This document shows positions 12,019 to 23,761 of a stretch of DNA of 64,000 nucleotides, piece by piece. The notes below the pieces were generated by a model, which was given only the letters and a program-made list of their open reading frames with translations, searched no databases and was not told the origin of the DNA. Position 1 is the stretch's first letter. Each line of letters opens with the position of its first letter. Source of the stretch: Brevipalpus yothersi. Taxonomy: Eukaryota; Arthropoda; Arachnida; Trombidiformes; Tenuipalpidae. The translations under genes and the position numbers were made by a program. The stretch is from assembly GCA_003956705.1 (NCBI GenBank), contig QZCP01000192.1, positions 24,766-88,765 on the forward strand, given 5' to 3'.

Positions 12019-12024
<6 letters not shown>

Positions 12025-12108
<84 letters not shown>
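12025..12108. repeat. (CT)42 microsatellite
   Basis: A pure CT dinucleotide run of 84 bp, the longest in the window. Confidence 0.98.
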
Positions 12109-12110
<2 letters not shown>

Positions 12111-12526
12111 ACCGTTCCAATTTTGAGCCAATTTTTCACTGATTTCAGTTGAAAAATCTAATTCCAATAGCACGGTTCTTGTAAAAGTTATGGTTACATC
12201 AAGATGCGTGAAGCATTGAAAGTCCAGATGAGAGAACGGATGAATTTAGAGAAAATTATTGGAAAATATTAGAAGAACAATGAGTATATGATCATGTATT
12301 CGAATCAATGTTGAATTATGTATTCTTATTCGAATGATTCTAGTTGAAAAAATACCCCTTTCTAATGTTCTTGCTATTGCTGGTTTGCTCTACCGATTAG
12401 CTTTTGTCTAAAAAACAGAATTAATCTGATAAGGGAAATATCTCGCACAAACTCATACACTCACTTACTCTTTAAACCTCTCTGTAATTTCTCAAATTCG
12501 GACAACAGATCACATTTTGGGTAGGA

Positions 12527-12620
12527 ACCGGCATTAGTAGGAACAATACACTTGAGGGGGGGCAAAGCAATTTCGTACCCCCCTAAAACCAAAAGTCCTG
12601 AGGCTTTAAAGGATAATCAG
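12527..12620 (+). repeat. Dispersed repeat, copy 1
   Basis: This matches the reverse complement of 18821-18915. The best block, ggcattRgtaggaacaata followed by cacttgagg, agrees at 27 of 28 positions, and weaker similarity continues through the aaaaccaaaRgtcctg segment. The element type is unknown and no ORF is involved. Confidence 0.6.
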
Positions 12621-15264
12621 TTCGCAGGATAGTTTCTATGGCCCAATAGCCTTTGGGTCAATGATAATGACAAGTAGTGCTAGGTAGTGGGCATTAAGAG
12701 TTGGCTAGTTAGAGAATCTGTGTGGTATTGAACCGAGCCTCTTTTAACAATTGATTGGTGCACCAAAAATTCAGAATCTCATGGATAGCTGGTGGAGATG
12801 AGTTTATGTCTAGTATCAAGCAATGGAGATTTTTCAGTTTGATCATTCTTTTAAGATCTCGGCCACCTAGTATCAAATAAATGAGAGAATATCCAATGGA
12901 GTTCGATCAATTAACCTGATGACACAGATAGATCAGAAGTAAACCTGAAGATTGATTAAAGGAAAGAATTTATTCCTCAAATGTTCTAGATCTGTAGCTA
13001 ATTTGCAAAAACCTCGGCAAAATGCGTCTCCAAAGATGGATGCCCAAAAATTTGCCACCACTAGAACATCATCCATAAGATGGACTAGAACTTGAGGCCA
13101 GGCCATGATGAAATCAGCAGAAAACTTTTTCCGTTGCTCTAATGTTACCTTGTGCCTCTCGTTTTTTTCCTCTTTTTCTTTTGAAGGTTCCTCTTTGTTC
13201 CGAAAAAAATTAGGCAACCACAAAGTGTAACTGAGAAGCCTAGTGGGCCAGAAAAAATGTAGAAAGTTTCTCAGAGAGAGAGGCTCAACAAGTTTTGGTA
13301 AAAAATGGAGCAGCAAACAGCCGAATGACACTTTCCAGGGCCACCGAAAAGCCAAAAATACATCCACATATGGATAGAATCTGGCAAGTAAGAGGCACTT
13401 TTCGAAAGTAAAAAATGTCAAAAAAAACACAGAATTTCCTGCCACCTCATGGCCTGGATTGATTGTCTGGACGTTCTTCTATTTTTTTGCTCATCCACAC
13501 AATTATCTGGGCACATCATGGCTTTCTTGTCTAGTGAAATTGAGATGAGCACAATAAAAAGTGGCTTCAATGTTCCAAGATGGAAACGAGAATGAAGAAT
13601 TTTTTCAATAATGACCCATAATTTCAGTTCTGGGGAAGAATTTTCATCGTTAACTTTCAATAGTGCTGGTAACCTAAGAGAGTGAAAACAAATAGTGTTA
13701 TATGTATCATAGAATGAAATATATTCGAAATGATGGAGTCAGTTCAGAAATGTCATTTATACTCTCTACATTCACTTCATCTGAAAAATCAGGCTCAAGC
13801 ATTGATTGGTGATTGAAAAAAATCATCATATTGGTACCGGTTAAACATTTTCTAGACTGATGCAAAATTACAATAGAAAACTCAATAAATCTACGATTTC
13901 CAACAATTTCAAAAAAGAATACTGAATTTCAAAACTTATTGAGTAGAGTGGCAATGTAATATTAACCATATCTACTTATTCTTAGAATTTGAAAAGGGAA
14001 TACAGATTAGTTAATTTCTAATAGCCCTTTTAAATTGTTCTAATAATGCTTGCAGTAGTTAAAATTCATGGAAAATGGATATAACGATTCATACTAGTTT
14101 AGAATCGATTTTCCGCTCATTGTTTCATCTAAAATCGATGGAATACTTTTCTTGATCATTATACCCTGAAGCAATTCATCAATCAAGGGACTTTGTCGGC
14201 AAAAGAACTAAATGATGAGGTAAGACCAGAATACTCGTCAGACAATGATTAGGATTCCAGCATTATCAATTGATGCTGATGATACATTGGAGAAGAAATA
14301 ATTTTCCAAATTTTGTGTCCAATTAAACTCAATAAAAAGCTATTACAGCCTGGGGTGCTATTCGTTTGTTTTCAAGGGGCAAAATTAACAAGCCACATTT
14401 GCTCATTCCAATTATTATTGCATGTTCAAAGTCATCAATAGTTTATCCTCTCTTGCCCAAAAATTTTTATTTGCTCCTTCCCTTGATTAAAAACGAAAGT
14501 TGAATAATTAACATTCGATGAGTCCGGTGCCCTTTGCCAGTTTGGTCCATGTATTTGAGGCCTTAGTGAAACATTTTTTTTGTGGATCGATCCTCTCATT
14601 TTTCCAACATCTTCAGCATCTTTATCGCCAGTTCATCATCGTTCTTGTGTAGCAACACCCAAAAAATGTTAAAGCATCAGAAAAAAATTGAGAATCCTGA
14701 ATACTTGTCATACTGATGGAATTCTTTCATTTCATCCGCATCTTTTTCTCTCAATTCTCCTTCTTTTTTTAATCATTCAACAGACATTCTGGTCTCATCA
14801 CAAATTCTCTTCTGAAACATCTTGTTCTTAATGCCACTTGCTCCGAATATCCCGATAGAGCAAGCTGGTCAGATTGATTCAATGAAGATGTTAGAATGTC
14901 CGGCAAAGGCGTCTTCATCATGATCGGTTATTTAGTTTATTTGAAAGTATCATTCGGATGTAGATAGAATCGAAGAAAACTCTCTTTCTCTCTCTCTCTC
15001 TCTCTTTCGTTCTTTCGCTCTTTGATTAGAACTAAAAGCCATCATGCTCACTCAATTGAGAAGGAATATCAGTGGGTGATAATCACTTTACCCATCACCA
15101 TCAGCATCATGTTTTCGATTCACCATGGATGGAAAAATTATTCACTCACATACACACAATTCAACTTTTTGATTTGCTTGCACCCTGAGCTAAGATTGGA
15201 TGATAATGGTGAATCGATTGGGTTATGTTTCTTTATTTTGGAACTTTTGATGCTGAAGATGAGT

Positions 15265-15268
<4 letters not shown>

Positions 15269-15328
<60 letters not shown>
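15269..15328. repeat. (GA)30 microsatellite
   Basis: A pure GA run of 60 bp. Confidence 0.97.
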
Positions 15329-15334
<6 letters not shown>

Positions 15335-17100
15335 TGATCAAAATGACCGATACCGATCGAATCAACTCATTTTGTTCCCGTTCCGGATTGACCCATTCAT
15401 GTGGCCTCCATAAGTGGGTCACACTCTTTGTAGTTATATATCTTTTCATTCACTTTCCGTCTGATGTTGGAACTGTTGATGGAACTTCTTTTTAGTAACT
15501 TTTTTCTTTCCTATCCGAAAAAGACCGCATGATGGGCTTCAAAATTGCAAGTACCCTTGAAATGGACTGACTGATGGACAAATAATGGATTTGAATCAGT
15601 TTTGATGGAGAAAAAGGAACAAGAAAAGGATGCATCACGAATATTTCCAGTATAGAAAAGAGAGAGAGAGAAAGAAGAGACAAGGTAAAACTTCTCAAAA
15701 AACTGGATAAAAGTAAAATTACCTGATCAATCTGAATGACCTACTGAATTTAGAATGAGTAATCATGGTCCTGCTACTTGATGTGTATGGATCAAGCTCC
15801 AGTTATGGTGAGAAGTGTTCACTCATCAAAATGTTCCTTTTTTTGGAATATAAAACAGAAACGGAAAAGGATGCGAATGTTTCACAAATATGCTAATTCG
15901 ATGAAATAAGATGCATCCGTTGACATTCATAAATTTTGGACATTCTATTAGAAAACTGTGCCAATGATCCGGATGCTGGTTAGGTCCGATCCAAGTGAAC
16001 AAAAGGTATTGAGCAATGATTAGAGGCATTCCATCCGTTTTATCATGTACTTTCACTACCGATTCAGTAAACACCATTCTTTTGCCCCGGAAGAGAGTAT
16101 AATTGTATGTCGAAATATATATCGAATCAGAGAGGTTTGTGTTTATTTCGAAAAGAGTTCTCAAAATTGCAACAATAAATCATTTAGCAAATACGAGAGA
16201 AAGCTTGGACTGAATAAATCAGTATAACAGAATCTAACTCATCTCATCTGTATCGAATAATTTGGAGCCAAAAACTCTCTCATATAAGGCTAAATTTAAA
16301 TGTATATTCAGTATTTTCGTTGCAAAACAGCTGAAATCATATTAGAAATTAATTTTTCGCAATAAAATCTGTCCGAATTGGTGATAGTATAGAAAAAAAA
16401 TGTGTAGATTGATGGCTGAGGAAATGAGAAGACTAAATTGTTTAGAAATGATCAATTAAAATAATCCAATTGAGTCTGAACACTCAAAAAGTTTTCCTAT
16501 TATCTGAAACTATGAAAAAAGAAACCAATATTTTTCACTCTTCAAGACAGAAGTTCTAAGACCATGAAAAACGATTGAGCCTTTGGTATGATTCAATATG
16601 TGGGATTTCATCAAAATATCGGTAATTTATCCGTTTTCACTGAAGTTTAGAGCATTAAAACAGCTATCCTTGTAGTAAATGATCTCATACACATATCATA
16701 TATTAATAGAATATTAATAATTATCCATCGAGTTTGAAAGGAAACTGTCATCATTTCTCTCAGGTTTTTGCTACAATATCGTCGTTTAAACAGTGTTAAA
16801 CAAGCAAAACATAGTCTAATAGAGGAAAATCTTGCGATCTTTGGGGAATTTTGTGAAATGGAGTGCTGGATTTCAATAATCTGACAATAATTTTTGGTTA
16901 GAATCGCCTTAGATATTCGTTCATTTGAGCGCTAATGAAAATTAATCTAGCGATAGAAATGCAGTTATAACCTGGATAGAGGTGATCTTTTATCCAATTA
17001 CTGTTCTTTCAGTTGAAAAATTTTGATTCTTGTTCTGTTAAGTTCAGTGAAAAATTTTTTCTCATTAAAAGCCGATCAACTGAGTTTTCTTCAACTCAAG

Positions 17101-18423
17101 ATGCAGGATATTCGCGATTCAACCTCGAAAAAGGCTGAGTTTAGGGTCAAGGAATCTGAAACTGCCCTTTTACATGTCATTGATGGCATTGGAGAGGACC
17201 ATTTGACACCATCAGCTACCAATAACCCATCGCAGGTTTCTCGAGTAATTAGGTGTCCAAATAGTGGATTAATTCCAATGGCCACTATCAACATAGATCA
17301 GCCACCATCGACCAGTGCTTCTTCATCATTTTGGATCAATTTTCGCGGTGTTTTCTTCGCTCTAGTGTCTTCTACATTTTTTGCTTTTATTGGTGTTCTG
17401 GTTAAGTTTGCCAAAGATGTTCAGCCACCACTTATTGCTCTTGGACGTTTTTTCATCATGTCAACACTGGCTACAGCATCAATTGTCAGTCTCTCTGGAC
17501 AAGGGCCAGTGTTAGGACCAAAAGATGCCCAAATTTGGTTGATACTTCGTGGTGTTACCGGAGCGGTGGGAATGTACCTCCGCTATCAAACTATACAACT
17601 TTTACCGTTAGCTAATGTGAGTTTTTATTGTAAATCTATGAATTCAATTATTTCATTTCTGATTGAATATCTTTCATTCAATTCAAATACATCAATTCAA
17701 ACTATTTAATTCGTCTTTATATTTATTTGTATTTTGATTATTTCAATTATTTTCCAGGCTATGGTTCTGATTCTAACGGTACCAGTATTTACCACAATTT
17801 TTGCTCGACTATGTTTCAAAGAGATGTGCAGCTTATTCCATGTGATTGCTATTGTTGTCGCTCTTATTGGTGTAGCTTTGACAGCCGATTTGAGCTACTT
17901 TTTTCATCATCAAAATAATTCTTCATCCTCTGGTTCATCTTCCCATATTTTGGGTGTTTTATGTGGTATAGCTGCTGCACTGGTCCAAACGAGCACAACA
18001 TTACTTGTGAGACATTTGAAGAGGATACATTTCGCCATAATTCTATTCACAAGTAGTTGGGTTGCTGTGATTGAACTCATTTTTATCACATATTTTTTGG
18101 GTGCTTTAAAAGTCCCAGAAACTGTTCAATCGACTCTACTCATATTTGGTATCGGAGTTTTGAGTTATTTTGGACAAATACTATTCACTAAGGCGCTGAG
18201 TGTTGAAGAAGCAGGAATCATTGCGATGGTCCAATGTTCTATGGACCTTTTTTTGGCCTTCCTTTTACAGATAACCATATTCAAAGTTATACCTGATTTA
18301 AGTACAGTGGTTGGTTCTCTGATGGTTTTCTCATCTGTTTTGATTATTAGCTTTAGAAAATACTTAGTATCACTACCTGAACAACACTACTTGAGAGTTC
18401 GTTTGGCTGTGCTTATCAGATGA
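17101..18423 (+). CDS. EamA / SLC35G1-like membrane transporter (two exons, 393 aa)
   Basis: A member of the drug/metabolite transporter superfamily, closest by eye to SLC35G1-type carriers; substrate unknown. Exons are 17101-17616 and 17758-18423. The donor is AAT|GTGAGT, the acceptor TTTTCCAG, and the 141-bp intron is phase 0. The first ~75 residues are hydrophilic and probably cytosolic. About ten hydrophobic segments follow, in two EamA repeats. Telling elements are the RGVTGAVGMYLRY and QLLPLANAMV stretch followed by PVFTTIFARLCFKE across the exon junction, and in the second repeat SYFGQILFTKALSVEEAG. A Ser/His-rich loop separates the repeats. The ATG at 17101 was chosen because it is the first in the open frame; an acceptor-like TTCTTTCAG at about 17005-17013 suggests an upstream non-coding exon. 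A poly(A) signal follows at 18444. Confidence 0.88.
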
Positions 18424-18443
18424 GAGTTTCCCATCTAGTTGGT

Positions 18444-18449
18444 AATAAA
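18444..18449 (+). terminator. AATAAA polyadenylation signal of the EamA transporter gene
   Basis: The hexamer AATAAA lies 21 bp after the TGA stop. This very short 3' UTR fits compact arthropod genes. Confidence 0.6.
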
Positions 18450-18820
18450 AGTCGTATTTATGTATGTGTTTTTATCGTGTTTAATAGAACTTCAATTGAG
18501 GAACCCTTTTTGGGTATCAAGGGGCTAACTTAATTTCGGCCTATTTGCGCAAAAAGTGTGAAACTTATGACTATTTATCAACGAGCAGAGTTCGTTTGTC
18601 TCCAGCATAGTCACTGTGATTGTAGTCTGCACGCTTCCATTAAATTTGGCTGTTCATATGAGATGACAGATGCTCAAAAGCTGTCAGTAAGCAATGTGAG
18701 GAGCCAATGTGAATATAACACGATATCAAACATTGTTGCTTCCATCACGTCAGCCTCTGTAAAGCTTGACCATCGAGGACTTCTCAGCCTCACACCCAAC
18801 CCACAGGTAGTAACTGGTCA

Positions 18821-18915
18821 ACTGGTCATTCTCAATAGCCCCAGGACCTTTGGTTTTGGGGATCTGAAATTTTTTCCCCTCCTCAAGTGTATTGTTCCTA
18901 CCAATGCCAGTTTCG
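18821..18915 (-). repeat. Dispersed repeat, copy 2
   Basis: The reverse complement of this segment matches 12527-12620. It overlaps an open frame at 18558-18950 that I regard as non-coding for this reason. Confidence 0.6.
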
Positions 18916-19005
18916 ATATTATGCTTGACTCTTTAGTGCTCAAATTTTGAGAGTCATAGAACACTCGAGAGACTAATTCGGCTTTTGGTGAGCGGTTGAG
19001 TGAGT

Positions 19006-19009
<4 letters not shown>

Positions 19010-19050
<41 letters not shown>
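19010..19050. repeat. (GA)n microsatellite
   Basis: About 41 bp of GA repeat following a short (TGAG)n stretch. Confidence 0.95.
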
Positions 19051-19053
<3 letters not shown>

Positions 19054-19221
19054 TTGTCCTTATCAAATTAATACTGTTTATTCTGGTAAAAGTTAACCAG
19101 CATAGTCAATCAGAGTATTAGGAAGTGACTTTTTTCAATCAAAATTATTTTATCCAAAATAAATTATGATCAAGAGAAAGCCGTGAGAAGCTGATAGATA
19201 GTGCCAATAGAAGGCTTTCAA

Positions 19222-19696
19222 CTAGTATGACCAACAGTTATCCAAAGCTTTTCTAGCAGTGTCCATAGCGTTATAGTAATCAACTTGACCCATGGTTAGC
19301 ATATTGGCCTTTCCGGCAACGAATCGGGCATTAAAATCCTCTCCATTTCTTCGGCAATATTCTGCCAGCGAATGCATAGTTCCGGCCAAACCTCCCTTAT
19401 CATCTGAGTCGAGATCTTCTTTAAGCCTTTCACCCCAATCATCGCCTAATTGATTGGAGGAGAAAATTAGAAAACTCTCAGCTCTATGTGTTCTTCTTGA
19501 AAGAAGAGCTCATGATCGACTATACTTACAGGAAACAATCCCAAACAGAGTGATAAGAAAAACTATATGAGAGAGAAAATAATGAAATGATCAACAAATA
19601 GGCTGACACAGTATAGCTGATACATGTATACATTGTATATTAAATGAAAAGAATGTTGAGCTTACCGATCAAGCAGAGATAAAATTTGGACATCAT
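19222..19696 (-). CDS. Small secreted protein, 95 aa, three exons
   Basis: Not recognised as a known family. Inferred minus-strand exons are 19696-19666, 19562-19530 and 19445-19222 (31, 33 and 224 nt = 96 codons with the stop). Donors are GTAAGC and GTAAGT, acceptors CATATAG and CAATTAG, and the phases join cleanly. The spliced N-terminus MMSKFYLCLIVFLITLFGIVSC is a clear signal peptide. The mature part of about 73 residues begins DDWGERLKED, is acidic then mixed, and looks helical, with three Cys in the precursor (the one at the cleavage region, EYCRR, DNCWSY). It ends ALDNCWSY. The first two exons are too short to appear as an ORF, so the signal peptide is found only by reading the splice sites. 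A role outside the cell (salivary, cuticular, haemolymph) is likely but unproven. Confidence 0.72.
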
Positions 19697-22600
19697 TTTC
19701 AATTATTGAAGTTGTAAAACTTTTAATTTGTTCAAACGTCAAGATACACAGACCAAAGAGATTATGAATAATGAGAGGCTCGATTGGCCTGTATTTATAC
19801 GAATCAACTTGTTTACTGGGTTAGTGGATAAAATATATAAAATATCTCCTGGATGCTTCTCGATCCAGACGAGACTGTGACGTGAATTTCGAGCCCCTCT
19901 CAACTGTATTCAATACTTTCAACAGTGTTGATCAAAATTATCAAATACGTCATGATAACTGCTGATTGGAAATTTTCGTATTTCTCCTCCTTCTTCTGTG
20001 TATAACCCACATCAACTATTTGTTTCTCAGTTTCGGCGAAATATAATCGATTGTTCATACTCAAAACTGTCAAGTATATGAGGTGGAAAATTTTGATTTT
20101 TTTCTATGAGAAACTTTAAGTAGCAGAATTTTATAAATTCAATAATCTGATTAAATTTACAAAATACACAAGAAAAATTCATTGAATCATCATATTGAGC
20201 AAGAGAAACCATTGTTTAATGCGCACTTCAATCATGAGAAAATTTCCCCATGATTTTAAATATTTCTCACTTCAGAAAAGCTATGGAGAGTCTCAATCTT
20301 CTCTGGACCTCATGACTTGTCAGGAATATTGAAATATTTGTTTTTGTGAGAAATATCTCGTGTAAAAAATATTGTGAGACGAATATAAAAAATATTCAAA
20401 TAAAATGTAATGTTATTCATAGTTTTGTACTTTGATACTTGATGTCTAAACAGTCAGCGAGTTGGAGTAGAAAAAGTTTCTTTTGGTTAATGTACATATG
20501 TACATGTACATTAACTATAACACTGTTGGTCCAAAATTAAGTACATTCTTATTATCTCACTGATCAATGAAGCTCTAATTTTTCCCAATAAAATGATCAT
20601 ATTATCGCTGTTAAATTTAAGAATGTGTGAAAAGAAACTGAGAAATTAAGCAATAACAACATTGAGGACACATATTTGATCTGAGGTTTATCACATTTGG
20701 TTCTGTTGTTATTATTCTTTTTCAAGCCATCTTGTGAGCCTCATTAATTGTTCATTTCGCTATGTATCTTGTCCACATGAAACTCGTTCTGCTAATTATG
20801 TGGTTTCAAATCACTGCCACTGGGTACAGCATCCGATTTATAATTCAGATCCGTTAAAAAGTTAACCTGATCTATCTATCTGTTGGATGAGAAGCTGCTA
20901 CAAGAGAGAGAGAGAGATGAAAAAGAAATAATATAATCATGCTAGAGGATCATGAAAAATAGTACCTTATTACCGGTACAGTGCCGCGTGCCTTTTGCCT
21001 CACAAGCTACTGAAAATTTTCCACCTCGTTCTTGTTTCCAAGAGACCAGACTTCCAGGTCACTCTGTACAATTAAGCATGCTGGAATCAAGAAGAACGAG
21101 ATGTGTCCAGCTTATGCAATCAAGCAAGTGGGCTGCTTACATGATAATAACAAGATCCGTTCCCAATATTGCCTTGGCGCCATTATCGGGTAGCATTCAT
21201 CGGAGATTTATGAGGGAAAGAAAAATAAATATGATCAAATTTCCTGATTAATTTGAGAAAAATTAGTCACAGGGTGAAACCAAAATTACATAGCTGTTTA
21301 TGGGGAAATTTTCAACTCCAGCAACTCTTTCGCAATTTCATTTCATCGTATGATTGGGAGCATCTTGTAAGCTTCCAAAAGTTTTTGATTAACTGTTTTT
21401 CAACTGGAAACGTACAAGTAAATGCACAGAATTGCAAGCTCTTGGGATTAAGATAATTTTAACTCTATGGTCGCTGATCAAGATCATGATTAGGCTAGAA
21501 ATAAATTCTTGAAATATAAATTCCTTTTATCAAATTCTTTCAAAACCTAAGAGATGCCATAGTTCTCATAAATCAGCGTGGGTGAAAGTGCTTCATCAAT
21601 TTGCGATGTCAAGCTGCATCTAAGTAGCCCATATTTTGTCATACGACAAAATGAATCACAAGTAAGCTATCTTGTTGAATTTGGTACGAAAAAGTGAAGA
21701 AATCCTGATAATTCATTTCTAAAAGCACTGGAATGAAGAAAAATTTCGTTTTGTGATGATATTCGATGAAATAGAATTAACAAATGTATAAGAGACTAAG
21801 CCAATCAACCGAAGATTACTGCACCATTGTTGACTCATCCACTGGTTACTAGTGGCGTTAATTGGGATGCAATAAAGATCATGGTTCCTCATGAAATGTG
21901 GGTCAAAATGCTTTTGCTTTGAAGCCTTTTGGTGAATGTGTCCACTTAAGGTGTATGATGAAAAAAAACCGGGATGCTGTGAATGAGATTCAGGAAAGCG
22001 AAACCAGCATGAAGCCTGCTCACAGGATAGCAAGATCCGTTCCAATATCATCATGTTGCCTTTATGGTCTCGTCTTTATGCCCTTCTGTGTATCTTTTTT
22101 TTCAGGTTTCATTCTTAACACTTCCATCTTCGCCCTCATATTCAGCATCATTTTTGACCATTTTCTGCATCCTATCAGCCCGGAATTTCGGAAGGGCTAC
22201 ACAAGCGATGTGCAAGTGTGTAATCTGATTGAGAAAGAACTACTTGAATTCTTTTTTCACCCAGTTTTCCATGCTACACATCAGACATCCTGAAACGCTT
22301 TGCATCAGATACATTTCAAACTTTCATAAGATGGACCAAAAACAATGTGGACTTTAAATGAATCATCCATGAGAGCGAAACTCTCTTATCATCTCGGTAA
22401 TGAATTAGAGTTACTAATTACAAAGTGGAAAGCTTGAAATTATTTTTCACAAGACTATTATTATCACCCGTGATGTCCGGAAGCCCTTCTATTCTCATCC
22501 AATGTCCACTTGAGGTATGTTTTCGGAGAATAGCCCATGACAAGTATTTTGGTCTCTCTTGGAGAAGAGAGAAATTCTGAATTCTTAGAGGCCTTACTGA

Positions 22601-22792
22601 AGAGCCTCTCCTATGAGGCTACTCATCATGACTTGAATTAGGCCACTTTTCCGGCTGGTCAATTTTGACAGGATGTTGAAACATTTTATTTCAGCTTGAT
22701 TCTGGCTTGACGATAGTGCTGATAGCTTCAAATGATGATAATTTCAATGAAAATGAACCTGATCTTGCATGAATCAGCCTATGAGCTTGGAT
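19697..22792. other. Intergenic region, no gene recognised
   Basis: About 3.1 kb without a supportable gene. Frames at 20952-21251 and 21898-22293 are open but show no domain or splice context. A 30-bp palindrome lies at 20486-20515. Confidence 0.5.
20486..20515. repeat. Perfect 12-bp inverted repeat (hairpin)
   Basis: The arms GTTAATGTACAT and ATGTACATTAAC flank the 6-base centre ATGTAC, itself palindromic, so the whole 30 bp is self-complementary. No adjacent gene end explains it. Confidence 0.8.
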
Positions 22793-22972
22793 TTTTTCCC
22801 AAGTACCTAGATAGATGCTATCATCATTTTCACTGGACATTGTCAATTACTAATTGATACAGAATTTGAAATGTGGTAATCATTATCTCATTATGGTGAG
22901 AAATAAATTTCGTACTCAAGCATACTTTAGCTTCCAATGGAAGGCAATTCCTCCTGAGCGGTATCAATACTT

Positions 22973-23044
22973 TCAGGTTGTCTCATAAATTTTTTCAAGA
23001 AAATCGAATTCATATCAAAAGAACGAACTTATGGGACAACCTAA
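22973..23044. mobile_element. Mariner-like MITE (copy in block B2)
   Basis: The orthologous position of 1968-2039. The left arm AGGTTGTCTCATAA is nearly the reverse complement of the right arm TTATGGGACAACCT, with one mismatch. It was present before block B was duplicated. Confidence 0.5.
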
Positions 23045-23761
23045 TATCAATAAAATTTGGAATCCAGACTTCTCAATGCATTCAAAGAGCTCATGAATTG
23101 GTTAGTTTCAGCCTATAACTAGAATTCACCATAGGATAGTCACTCAGTTTGTTTTAGTGACATTTTTCTATGGTTGACAGTTATTTTCTTTAACTAAATG
23201 ATGTTCGTGCTAAGGAAAATACCATCAAATACCATAGTATTAATTTTGTTAAAAGATTTTTAGAATATATATCGATCTGTTTTTCGATTAGAAAGTATTT
23301 CATAGATACCAACTTGTTATCGCAAAATGTTTCAGAATTTTGTTTCTTTTTAGATAGTTTGAAATTCTGAAAATATCATTGAGCCTTCTTGAAACTGGAA
23401 ATCTTAACGTGTTGCTTTCAATACGAATCGATTCTTAGAACCCCATCATTATTGATAAGAAAACTCATTAGATGATATTTTCACCATAAATGATTTAAAG
23501 TTTCCTTAAAAGCACTGATTTGTCTTTTTAGACCCCAAAAAACAGGGGATGGAAACACAAACCTAATCAATAATAAGATGAATAATGTATTAATGCTTCA
23601 CAAAAACAATTCACCATAATGATATTTTCATCAGAGGAAAGTTTTCAATTTGAACATTCTTCTTTCGATTGATAAATCTGACGCTGTTATGATAAACTGT
23701 TGCTGATTTCTAATAACTAGTAACTCTTCTGATCAAAATTGGGAACAGTTAGATATTGTCA

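Larger units (their letters stand above)
10116..17000. other. Gene-poor intergenic region
   Basis: About 6.9 kb where I recognise no gene. Open frames such as 12933-13445 (minus) and 15022-15495 are low-complexity or driven by simple repeats. It contains long CT (12025-12108) and GA (15269-15328) tracts and a dispersed repeat at 12527-12620. Unseen small exons cannot be excluded. Confidence 0.5.

Noticed and set aside
11840..12173. Open frames over the (CT)42 tract on both strands
   Set aside because: They are Leu-Ser or Arg-Glu repeats produced by the dinucleotide run; the same explains frames at 15022-15495, 41656-42099, 44012-44209, 58606-59017 and 61463-61847.
12933..13445. 170-codon minus-strand open frame
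   Set aside because: Phe-rich from A-rich plus strand, no domain, no convincing start or splice partner. A short stretch near the end looks protein-like, but I cannot support it.
18558..18950. 130-codon open frame after the transporter gene
   Set aside because: Most of its 3' half is the antisense of a dispersed repeat also found at 12527-12620.
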